NCBI GenBank assembly: GCA_964410485.1
Contig: CAYPHJ010000059.1
Coordinates: 1 to 27,760 of the forward strand
DNA: 27,760 bases
DNA from: CAYPHJ01 sp964410485
Lineage (GTDB): Bacteria > Desulfobacterota > Binatia > UBA9968
Direction of reading: 5' to 3'
The position numbers were made by a program, and so were the translations under genes. The notes beneath the pieces are model-generated. The model saw only the letters and a list, made by a program, of their open reading frames with translations, searched no databases and was not told where the DNA came from. The number at the start of each line of letters is the position of its first letter. The first letter of the stretch is position 1. Of the stretch, positions 22,604-27,760 are shown piece after piece.

Positions 22604-22692
22604 GGCAAGGATCGCAAGGGGAGAAGATGGAAGATGCGGCAACTTTTCCGATTGGCTCCCAAGCGGTTTGATTCAGCACGGACGCACTCCAG

Positions 22693-22793
22693 TCTGTCAT
22701 TCTGAGGAGCGCTGCGACGAAGAATCTGTTTTTTATCGCTCTTGGCACCGCGCGAAAAGCAGATGCTTCACATTCGTTCAGCATGACAGCAGA
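22693..22793. repeat. Inverted pair of TGTCATTCTGA-type repeats
   Basis: The left arm (22693-22728) reads TGTCATTCTGAGG, then GAAGAATCTG. The right arm (22760-22793), inverted, reads TGTCATGCTGAACG, then GAAGCATCTG. The arms are related but diverged, with 31 bp between them. This resembles a repeat common in environmental bacterial genomes. Confidence 0.65.
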
Positions 22794-22840
22794 AAATTCT
22801 TTTTCCCTCGCGATTTTTGCGGTTAAGGTCGTCGCGCCTT

Positions 22841-23641
22841 CTAACGGCTTGGCGCGGCAGGCATCAAGCGATGCGATTTTAGAAACTCGATAACCAGCTC
22901 GTCGAAACCGGCCGGATCTTCGACGCAGCAAGCGTGGCCGGTGTTCGGAAGGATTTTGTGTACGGCGCCAGGGATTAGCGATGCGGTTTTTCTGCCAGCG
23001 GCGAGCGAGTTGTCGTGCTCGCCGTTAATTACCAGCGTCGGAATCTGCAACGCACCCAAACGAGGCGCCATGTCCGTGCCGCCGCGGGCGCGGAAAATCT
23101 GAGCAATGGAATTGCCACTGAGCCAAGGATCGCGTTCGACAAATGTGTTGAGCAGATAGCGTCCGAGCTTTGTATCCGGAAAATCCGCAGCAACAAGCTC
23201 CCGCAGATGCTGAATGTGGTACTCCTCGACACCCAGTTGGGTATAGCCGTGGATGCGCTCGTCGATACTACTGCCGGGTCCGCTACTGCCGCCCACGAGG
23301 ATCAAGGCCCTGACCAACTCGGGATGATCCAGCCCGAGCAAAAGCGCCATGCCCGACCCGACACTTACACCACCCACGATCGCTTCGCCGATTGCTTCGT
23401 CCCGGCAAACGCCGAGGACATCGTCGGCCATATCCTTGAGGCTGAATGGTGTCGCCGGCTTGTCGGAGCGCCCATAGCCGCGAATGTCCAGCGCCACCAC
23501 TTTGAAATAAGTCGAGAAATGAGCGATCTGATACATCCACAAGTTGTGGTCGAAAGGGTTGGCGTGGATCATGACAAACGGAAATCCCTCGCCCGAGACC
23601 TCGTAGTATATTTTGACGCCGTTTGCTGTGCTGTAGGGCAT
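22841..23641 (-). CDS. Alpha/beta hydrolase
   Basis: From ATG 23641 this is a 266-residue alpha/beta-hydrolase-fold enzyme with a complete catalytic triad: nucleophile S93 in GGVSVGSG, D210 in NGEHDNS and H236 in NTGHACC. The oxyanion region HANPFDHNLW (26-35) and the DIRGYGRSDKP stretch (52-62) are typical of esterase, C-C hydrolase and haloperoxidase-like members. The reaction cannot be named. A longer frame begins at TTG 23710 (ATG 23701) and would add a Leu/Glu-rich segment, FERLELLEQLKLLQ, encoded by a 9-bp repeat array; I prefer the MPYSTANGVKIYYE start, although it lacks a clear Shine-Dalgarno sequence. Its neighbours are VOC-2 downstream and the cysteine hydrolase upstream. Confidence 0.9.
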   Translation of the reverse strand: MPYSTANGVKIYYEVSGEGFPFVMIHANPFDHNLWMYQIAHFSTYFKVVALDIRGYGRSDKPATPFSLKDMADDVLGVCRDEAIGEAIVGGVSVGSGMALLLGLDHPELVRALILVGGSSGPGSSIDERIHGYTQLGVEEYHIQHLRELVAADFPDTKLGRYLLNTFVERDPWLSGNSIAQIFRARGGTDMAPRLGALQIPTLVINGEHDNSLAAGRKTASLIPGAVHKILPNTGHACCVEDPAGFDELVIEFLKSHRLMPAAPSR

Positions 23642-23646
23642 GGGGG

Positions 23647-23691
23647 GACGTTGCAGCAGTTTCAGCTGTTCCAGCAGTTCCAGTCGTTCAA
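23647..23691 (-). repeat. 9-bp tandem array TGGAACNNN, five units (minus)
   Basis: On the minus strand five exact 9-bp steps read TTGAACGAC, TGGAACTGC, TGGAACAGC, TGAAACTGC and TGCAACGTC. Being a multiple of three, the array stays open in the frame of the alpha/beta hydrolase. It faces the plus-strand array at 23731. Confidence 0.85.
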
Positions 23692-23730
23692 ACCCTTGCA
23701 TATCTCGCAATGCTTTGGCCGTGTCACGGC

Positions 23731-23781
23731 TGGAACGTTCTACGGTTGGAACGGCTGGAACGTTGGACCGATTGGAACGAT
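23731..23781 (+). repeat. 9-bp array TGGAACNNN, plus strand, facing the previous one
   Basis: Units TGGAACGTT (23731), TGGAACGGC (23747), TGGAACGT (23756), TGGACCGAT (23764) and TGGAACGAT (23773) are seen, with one 7-bp irregular interval after the first. With the minus-strand array at 23647-23691 it forms an inverted pair separated by about 39 bp. It ends just before the stop of the cysteine hydrolase gene. Confidence 0.8.
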
Positions 23782-23785
23782 CAAT

Positions 23786-24493
23786 CTATAACTTCTGCCG
23801 CGGTCGTTCCTGCTTTAGCTGTTCTTTGAGTTCTTCGAGCTTCATCACGTCGGCGTACTTGTGATGCAAATCGAACAGGTTGACCTTGTGCGATAAAGGG
23901 CTGCGATCAAAAACGCACTCCTCGACAATCGTGACGTGATAGCCCAATGAGTACGCGTCCACGCAGCTGGCGCGTACGCACCCGCTGGTGCTTTCACCGC
24001 AGACGATGAGGCTATCGATACCCCTCTGGGTCAGGTGAGCCACGAGGGGCGTACCGAAAAACCCGCTCGCGCGTTCCTTGTAAATAACCACATCACCCGG
24101 TTCGGGTTTGAACTCTTCGCGGATCTCGAAAGCCTTCGGATCGATCTTTACGCGCTGGCGGTTAGTCGCGTAGACAGTCTCTGGATTGGCCTCCTGGCGT
24201 GTTTCCGTTGTGGTGTAAAACACCGGAATTTTCAACGAACGACACAAAGCAAACAGCTCCTGTGTCGGCTTGATGGCATCATAGGCGTACACGCCGCAAG
24301 AGCTCTTGTGATCTTTGACCAGTTCATGCGGCTGTTTTGGGCCGCCCGCATAGACGAGGTTATAGAGGTCAATGGCTAAAAGCGCCGGCCTTTGCCCGAT
24401 GTACGTTTCCCGGTGATACGGCTTATAGGTTTCGAGAATTTCGGGTGTCACGATGTCTTTCCAGCAATGATCTTCAAAATTAGCTAACGACAT
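23786..24493 (-). CDS. Isochorismatase-fold cysteine hydrolase
   Basis: This 235-residue protein belongs to the isochorismatase/nicotinamidase/N-carbamoylsarcosine amidase superfamily. The triad is complete: D42 in LLAIDLYN, K139 in VIYKERASGFFGT and C172 in GESTSGCVRAS. The cysteine means an amidase-like hydrolase rather than true isochorismatase. An N-terminal extension of about 35 residues precedes the core (SLANFEDHCWKDIVTPEILE), and the C-terminus is Lys/Arg/Gln-rich. The ATG at 24493 has AGGAGG six bases upstream, and a good promoter candidate lies 33 bp before the start. It may hydrolyse a small amide or ureide; the substrate is unknown. Confidence 0.93.
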   Translation of the reverse strand: MSLANFEDHCWKDIVTPEILETYKPYHRETYIGQRPALLAIDLYNLVYAGGPKQPHELVKDHKSSCGVYAYDAIKPTQELFALCRSLKIPVFYTTTETRQEANPETVYATNRQRVKIDPKAFEIREEFKPEPGDVVIYKERASGFFGTPLVAHLTQRGIDSLIVCGESTSGCVRASCVDAYSLGYHVTIVEECVFDRSPLSHKVNLFDLHHKYADVMKLEELKEQLKQERPRQKL

Positions 24494-24526
24494 GAGCTTC
24501 CTCCTGATCGCCGTGTAAATGCTTTG

Positions 24527-24555
24527 GTTCTATCCCCAGGTTGGCGGGCTGTCAA
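24527..24555 (-). promoter_or_regulatory. Candidate sigma-70 promoter for the cysteine hydrolase
   Basis: On the minus strand a perfect TTGACA (24555-24550), a 17-bp spacer and TAGAAC (24532-24527) lie 33 bp before the ATG, with a strong Shine-Dalgarno sequence between. This is the best promoter match I see in the window. Confidence 0.55.
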
Positions 24556-24653
24556 GCAATGCAGACGATCCTTACGCGACTTCGCGTCGAAATGGCGACT
24601 ACGAAGCAGTCAGAGCGAGAACTAAACTTTCAGGGCTTCGCTCCGTCACAGGA

Positions 24654-25634
24654 TTATAAGCCCTCTCCCGGTGGGAGAGGGTGCGGGTGAGGGTCGCCAG
24701 AAGGGCGGCCGTTCTCTTTTAAACCTTCATAGCTCTCGAGCAACTTTTTCTTCTCGGTTTCCGAGATGCCTAATTGCGGGCGGCGGACTGCCGCGCTGTT
24801 GATCAGCCCTTCGTGCTGGAGCACGAGTTTAATGCGCGCGACTGCTTCCACAATTGGTTCGCTAAAGACTAACTCTTTCAGGGATTCGAGCTCTAGCTGG
24901 AGCGCCATGGCGTGTTCAAAGTTGCCCGCGCGGCCAGCGATGTCCATGGCGCCCCATTTCTCAGTTGCCAGATTGGAAACGCCGATCAGCGCGCCGCTTG
25001 CGCCCGACCGATAGCTCTCGGCGACAAAACGGTCGTTTCCTGTAAGCAAGCTGATGGCAATGCCGTCGCGCTGGAGCGTTTGCGCGGTCTCCGTGAAAAG
25101 GTCCACGTCGAAAGAGGCCTCCTTGAGGGCCACGACCTTTTCGAGACGGGCGATCCGACGAATGGTTTCGACGTCATACCAGTAGCTTCTCACGGGAACT
25201 TGGAACAGCACGAGAGGCAAGCCTGTTTCGCGAGTCACGTCTTCAAAAAAGCGGACTTTGAGATCGCTACCTACCTTGCCCCAGGAAAATAGGAGTGGCG
25301 GAAAGATCATCACAGCATCAACTGGAAGCTGTTCGAGATCTCGTACCAGAGTAATGGCTTCATCCGTTGACTGAGGAGCGATGGTGGCGATATGAAGACG
25401 CCCGGTTTTACGGGCAATGTTGCCGGCGCATTGATAAACAAGGCGTTTCTCGTCATTTCTCAACACCGGCCCCTCGCCGATCCGGGCACAGGAGACCAGA
25501 CCGGCCACGCCTTCGAGCGATGCTTGATATGTCGTGAGCCGCTCGAGGCTGTCCAGATCCACTGTTCCTGATTCGGTAAACGGCGTCACGTGTGGAATAA
25601 ACAAACCGCGAAAGCGTTGGTGCAGAGTTGTCAT
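24654..25634 (-). CDS. Dihydrodipicolinate synthase/aldolase-family protein
   Basis: This 326-residue (beta/alpha)8-barrel protein is in the DHDPS/N-acetylneuraminate lyase family, which forms a Schiff base between pyruvate or a similar ketone and a lysine. The lysine is K171 in VVALKEASFD. Two family landmarks differ: the usual GTTGE pyruvate motif is ARIGE (50-54), and the tyrosine of the YNxP motif is F144 in VLFQVPVRSYW. It is therefore unlikely to be the lysine-biosynthesis enzyme DapA and may be a hydratase-aldolase or lyase of a catabolic route. The C-terminal 16 residues, DPHPHPLPPGEGL region, are encoded by a dispersed repeat. The start at 25634 has GAGG upstream. It is divergent from the rhodanese gene. 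Confidence 0.9.
   Translation of the reverse strand: MTTLHQRFRGLFIPHVTPFTESGTVDLDSLERLTTYQASLEGVAGLVSCARIGEGPVLRNDEKRLVYQCAGNIARKTGRLHIATIAPQSTDEAITLVRDLEQLPVDAVMIFPPLLFSWGKVGSDLKVRFFEDVTRETGLPLVLFQVPVRSYWYDVETIRRIARLEKVVALKEASFDVDLFTETAQTLQRDGIAISLLTGNDRFVAESYRSGASGALIGVSNLATEKWGAMDIAGRAGNFEHAMALQLELESLKELVFSEPIVEAVARIKLVLQHEGLINSAAVRRPQLGISETEKKKLLESYEGLKENGRPSGDPHPHPLPPGEGL
24660..24695. repeat. CCCTCTCCC/GGGAGAGGG palindromic repeat inside a gene end
   Basis: CCCTCTCCC GGTGGGAGAGGG, then TGCGGGTGAGGGT: a known type of dispersed palindrome in environmental genomes. It overlaps the 3' end of the DHDPS-like gene, encoding its Pro/His/Gly-rich tail, and may also act as a terminator hairpin. 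Confidence 0.75.
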
Positions 25635-25842
25635 GTAGCCCTCTTGAGTTCAGGTTGACGGTGACAAAGTTTAAAAATACTCTCCTCACTAGTAGAACAG
25701 AACTGGAGTTGGCGCAACCTCGGGTTTAGGGTGCACTGACATGTTATGGTCCTCGTGTTTCCAAGAGGAACAGGGTTACAGGAGTTTTGCGCTTCGCTTT
25801 ACCGGAAAAAAGGTTGGCGTAAGAGCCATATGAAAGGTGATT

Positions 25843-27408
25843 ATGGCAGAGCAAATAACATGTAGTGATTTGGTGTCCCTCATGAAAGGAGACACGTTAC
25901 ACGCCGTATTCGATGTGCGAGAGCGTGGTGAGTACAATCAGGGTCATATTTCCGGCAGTACCTCTTTGCCGCGGAGCCAGATTGAATTTCGCATTGGCGA
26001 TCTGGTGCCCGATCAGAAAATTCAGCTGGTTCTCTATGACGACGGTGGCGGGCGCGCAATACTCGCTCGCGCTGGACTGGGGCAACTCGGTTACAAAAAC
26101 GTTTCGGTCTTGGGGGGTGGCTTACCCGGGTGGACTCAGGCTGGTTATGCTACAGCCAGCGGTGTCAATGTTCCTAGCAAGGCTTTCGGCGAGCGGGTGT
26201 ACCACGACGCAAAAATTCCCGAGATTACGCCCGGAGAGCTGCGAGACATGCAACTCGCGTCGGAAAAGGTTGTGATCCTGGATGTGAGAACGCCGGAAGA
26301 GTATCGCCGTTTTTGTATTCCCAGCGGAGTCAACGTTCCCGGTGGCGATCTCGTTCTTTGGGCGGAAGAGTTGAAGCAAAAGCGCGACAGCACGATCGTC
26401 GTGAACTGCGCCGGGCGCACCCGCAGCATCATCGGTGCTGCAGCCCTGCGCCGTCTTGGGCTCGACAACGTGCGATCCCTGAAGAACGGAACCATGGGGT
26501 GGGTGCTGGCGGGATTGGATCTGGAAACCAAACCAACGCGGGAAATCCCCGAGCCGTCTCAAGCTAGTCGAGAACGATCCGCAGAGTTGGCGCGGCGGAT
26601 TGCGGACGAAGAACGGATCCCGCTGATGACGCCTGCCCAACTGAGTGCTGCCCAAGAAAATGAAAAAACCAGACCCATGTATCTCGTGGACGTGAGGTCG
26701 GAGGATGAGTACGCAGCCGGTCATATTCCCGCGTCACTCTCTATCCCGGGCGGCCAAGCCGTCCAGCGCGCCGACGATTTTATCGCAGTGCGCCACGGCC
26801 AAATCGTTTTTATCAGCGGCCACGGCTCCCGTGCAGTAATGGCAGCGTACTGGTACCGCCGAATGGGCTTTCCCAATGCGGCAGTGCTTCATGGCGGACT
26901 TCAAGCGTGGCGGCAAAACGGCGGTAGTGTCGTCTCGGGCTCCAGCTCTAGCTCTCCCCTGGGGCTAGATGCCGCCAGAAGAGAAGTCCGGTTTATCGCT
27001 GCCGCCGAGCTGAAGTCACGACTGGACCTGTCCGCGGTAAGCGTCGTCGATGTGGGTAGCAGCCCTGAATTTGAATCGGGGCACGTGCCCGGTGCGAGGT
27101 GGGTCTCACGCGGCTGGCTCGAGTTCAAGGTCCCCGAGGCGTTGCCCGACAAGAGCCGGATGATCGTGCTCTCATGCCCGGACGGTCAAAGCTCTATTTT
27201 CGCCGCCAGGAGCTTAAGGGCTCTCGGTTACTATAATGTGTATGTTCTCGATGGCGGTGTGAAGGCCTGGAAAAGAGCAGGCTACGCTGTCGAAACCGGA
27301 CTGGATGCCTGTCTGTCCGAGCCCAATGACGTTGTGTTCTCGCCGTCAGTCCGCGGCACGCAAGAGGACATGCGGCGCTATCTGGAATGGGAAGAAAAAC
27401 TCGCCTAA
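25843..27408 (+). CDS. Four-domain rhodanese (sulfurtransferase) protein
   Basis: From ATG 25843 this is a 521-residue protein made of four rhodanese-like domains (roughly residues 1-105, 125-225, 260-362 and 380-485). Rhodaneses carry sulfur on an active-site cysteine. In order, the active loops read YDDGGGRA (D66 in the cysteine place), NCAGRTRS (C189), ISGHGSRA (S325 in the cysteine place) and SCPDGQSS (C445). Domains 2 and 4 can therefore be catalytic and 1 and 3 cannot. The Ser-rich linker SGSSSSS lies near 365-371 and the end reads MRRYLEWEEKLA. No signal peptide is seen, so it is cytoplasmic. AAAGG six bases before ATG 25843 is preferred over an upstream GTG (25837). It is divergent from the DHDPS-like gene, with a 208-bp gap and no clear promoter. 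Confidence 0.94.
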   Translation: MAEQITCSDLVSLMKGDTLHAVFDVRERGEYNQGHISGSTSLPRSQIEFRIGDLVPDQKIQLVLYDDGGGRAILARAGLGQLGYKNVSVLGGGLPGWTQAGYATASGVNVPSKAFGERVYHDAKIPEITPGELRDMQLASEKVVILDVRTPEEYRRFCIPSGVNVPGGDLVLWAEELKQKRDSTIVVNCAGRTRSIIGAAALRRLGLDNVRSLKNGTMGWVLAGLDLETKPTREIPEPSQASRERSAELARRIADEERIPLMTPAQLSAAQENEKTRPMYLVDVRSEDEYAAGHIPASLSIPGGQAVQRADDFIAVRHGQIVFISGHGSRAVMAAYWYRRMGFPNAAVLHGGLQAWRQNGGSVVSGSSSSSPLGLDAARREVRFIAAAELKSRLDLSAVSVVDVGSSPEFESGHVPGARWVSRGWLEFKVPEALPDKSRMIVLSCPDGQSSIFAARSLRALGYYNVYVLDGGVKAWKRAGYAVETGLDACLSEPNDVVFSPSVRGTQEDMRRYLEWEEKLA

Positions 27409-27427
27409 GCACGCAAAGAAAGACAAA

Positions 27428-27454
27428 GTTCAAACCGTTCAAAATGTTCAACCG
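27428..27454 (-). repeat. 9-bp array, three units (TTGAACNNN type)
   Basis: The plus strand reads GTTCAAACC, GTTCAAAAT, GTTCAACCG in three exact 9-bp steps, the inverse of the TTGAAC form of the unit seen at 5061, 12933 and 23647. It begins 20 bp after the rhodanese stop. Confidence 0.75.
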
Positions 27455-27502
27455 CTTTCCTCGTTACGCGGCCTCAAAGGCCGCTACGCGGGATGCCCGG
27501 TT

Positions 27503-27539
27503 GTCCTGAGTAGGCGGCGAAGCCGCCGTATCAAAGGAC
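27503..27539. repeat. Nested hairpin repeat GTCCT / AGGAC
   Basis: The outer arms GTCCT (27503-27507) and AGGAC (27535-27539) enclose a perfect 6-bp stem GGCGGC/GCCGCC with a GAA loop (27513-27527). It resembles the GTCCTGAG...AAGGAC dispersed repeat class of environmental genomes. Confidence 0.6.
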
Positions 27540-27596
27540 GCTCCGTTTCAGCCAGAGGCTGATCCGTCCGAAGCCCTGTGGCGTTCAAGCCCCTTT

Positions 27597-27614
27597 CCCC
27601 CGCGTCCGCGGGGG
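27597..27614 (+). terminator. Possible terminator hairpin
   Basis: CCCCCGCG and CGCGGGGG pair with a short loop and are followed by ATTCTCTCTTTTC. This is T-rich but broken, so it is a weak candidate for rho-independent termination of the rhodanese transcript, almost 190 bp past its stop. Confidence 0.3.
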
Positions 27615-27626
27615 ATTCTCTCTTTT

Positions 27627-27694
27627 CCTTTGCGCCTTTGCGGCTTTGCGGGAGATATTCCGAGTTTTTTGGTTGCGGCTCTGCCGCGCTAGGT
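27627..27694 (+). repeat. Dispersed element: 8-bp array plus GTTGCGGC module (copy 2)
   Basis: CCTTTGCG, CCTTTGCG and GCTTTGCG in exact 8-bp steps (27627-27650) are followed by GGAGATATTCC and GTTTTTTGGTTGCGGCT. The same order, inverted, occurs at 6178-6234. A partial copy of the right half is at 901-932. Confidence 0.8.
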
Positions 27695-27760
27695 CTCGGT
27701 GGTGCGCTCCTTTGAAAATTGAACTTATGCAAAACTCAGTCACCCGCTTGAAAAGAAAAT

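Larger units (their letters stand above)
22531..22840. other. 310-bp gap between hydrolase and VOC-2 genes
   Basis: No gene is seen. The part near VOC-2 holds a 7-bp dyad (22580-22603). The middle holds two opposed arms of the TGTCATTCTGA-type repeat (22693-22728 and 22760-22793). Frames running through here are out of register with homologous protein sequence. Confidence 0.65.
27409..27760. other. 352-bp end region, repeats only
   Basis: No gene is seen from the rhodanese stop to the window end. In order it holds a 9-bp array (27428-27454), a GCGGCCT/AGGCCGC hairpin (27468-27484), a GTCCT...GGCGGC/GCCGCC...AGGAC nested hairpin (27503-27539), a C-rich hairpin (27597-27614) and the 8-bp-array element (27627-27694). 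The last 65 bp show nothing recognisable and may lead into the next gene. Confidence 0.7.

Noticed and set aside
24654..25634. dapA (lysine biosynthesis)
   Set aside because: The catalytic tyrosine and the GTTGE motif are changed, and no lysine-pathway genes are adjacent.
27305..27562. 85-codon frame across the rhodanese 3' end
   Set aside because: It overlaps the rhodanese gene in another frame and continues into repeat DNA.

Overview
The window looks like chromosomal DNA of an uncultivated Gram-negative bacterium with moderately high GC. Evidence includes a signal-peptide-bearing periplasmic binding protein, an smc-ftsY neighbourhood, the rsmD-coaD pair and an RNase E/G gene. Intergenic spaces are crowded with short palindromic and tandem repeats. 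The mix of housekeeping genes with VOC proteins, DHDPS-like and isochorismatase-like enzymes and ABC/MFS transporters suggests a Desulfobacterota/Binatota/Rokubacteria-type lineage. That placement is inference only. I see no phage, transposase gene, rRNA or CRISPR array.

Layout. 1-12750 is mostly housekeeping: initiator tRNA-Met (7-83, minus), a Nudix hydrolase (145-567, plus), then on the minus strand rsmD-coaD-aminotransferase (3274 to 993), a zinc-type MDR oxidoreductase (4416-3379), an ErpA-like Fe-S carrier (4941-4576), ftsY (6037-5111), smc (10108-6554) and an HNH endonuclease (10907-10275). The RNase E/G gene (11236-12747) is divergent, on the plus strand. 12982-25634 is an accessory, metabolism-oriented block entirely on the minus strand. 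It holds an ABC importer (ATPase 17138-15999, binding protein 16002-14875, fused permease 14721-12982), VOC protein 1 (17774-17265), two tandem paralogous MFS transporters coupled to a DUF1992 protein (20860-17987), VOC protein 2 coupled to a DUF1152 protein (22530-21020), an alpha/beta hydrolase, an isochorismatase-fold cysteine hydrolase and a DHDPS/aldolase-family protein. A four-domain rhodanese protein (25843-27408) is divergent on the plus strand.

How the genes may work together. Four-base stop/start overlaps show tight coupling in three places: ATPase/binding protein, MFS-2/DUF1992 and VOC-2/DUF1152. The block pairs two uptake or efflux systems with hydrolases, a lyase-family protein and two related VOC proteins, which fits uptake and breakdown of small organic compounds. 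No substrate can be read from the sequence.

The most unusual feature is between the genes. Several intergenic spaces carry arrays of very short units with a fixed period: 9 bp (TGGAACNNN) at five places, 8 bp (GCAAAGNN) at two clear places, and 7 bp (GACCGGT, ATGGCNN, NNCAGAT) at four places. The 7-bp arrays, and one pair of 9-bp arrays, occur as two opposed blocks able to fold into a hairpin. The words differ but the design is the same, which suggests a common generating process. Other spaces hold a 135-bp palindromic MITE-like element that supplies the smc stop codon, and several further dispersed inverted repeats.
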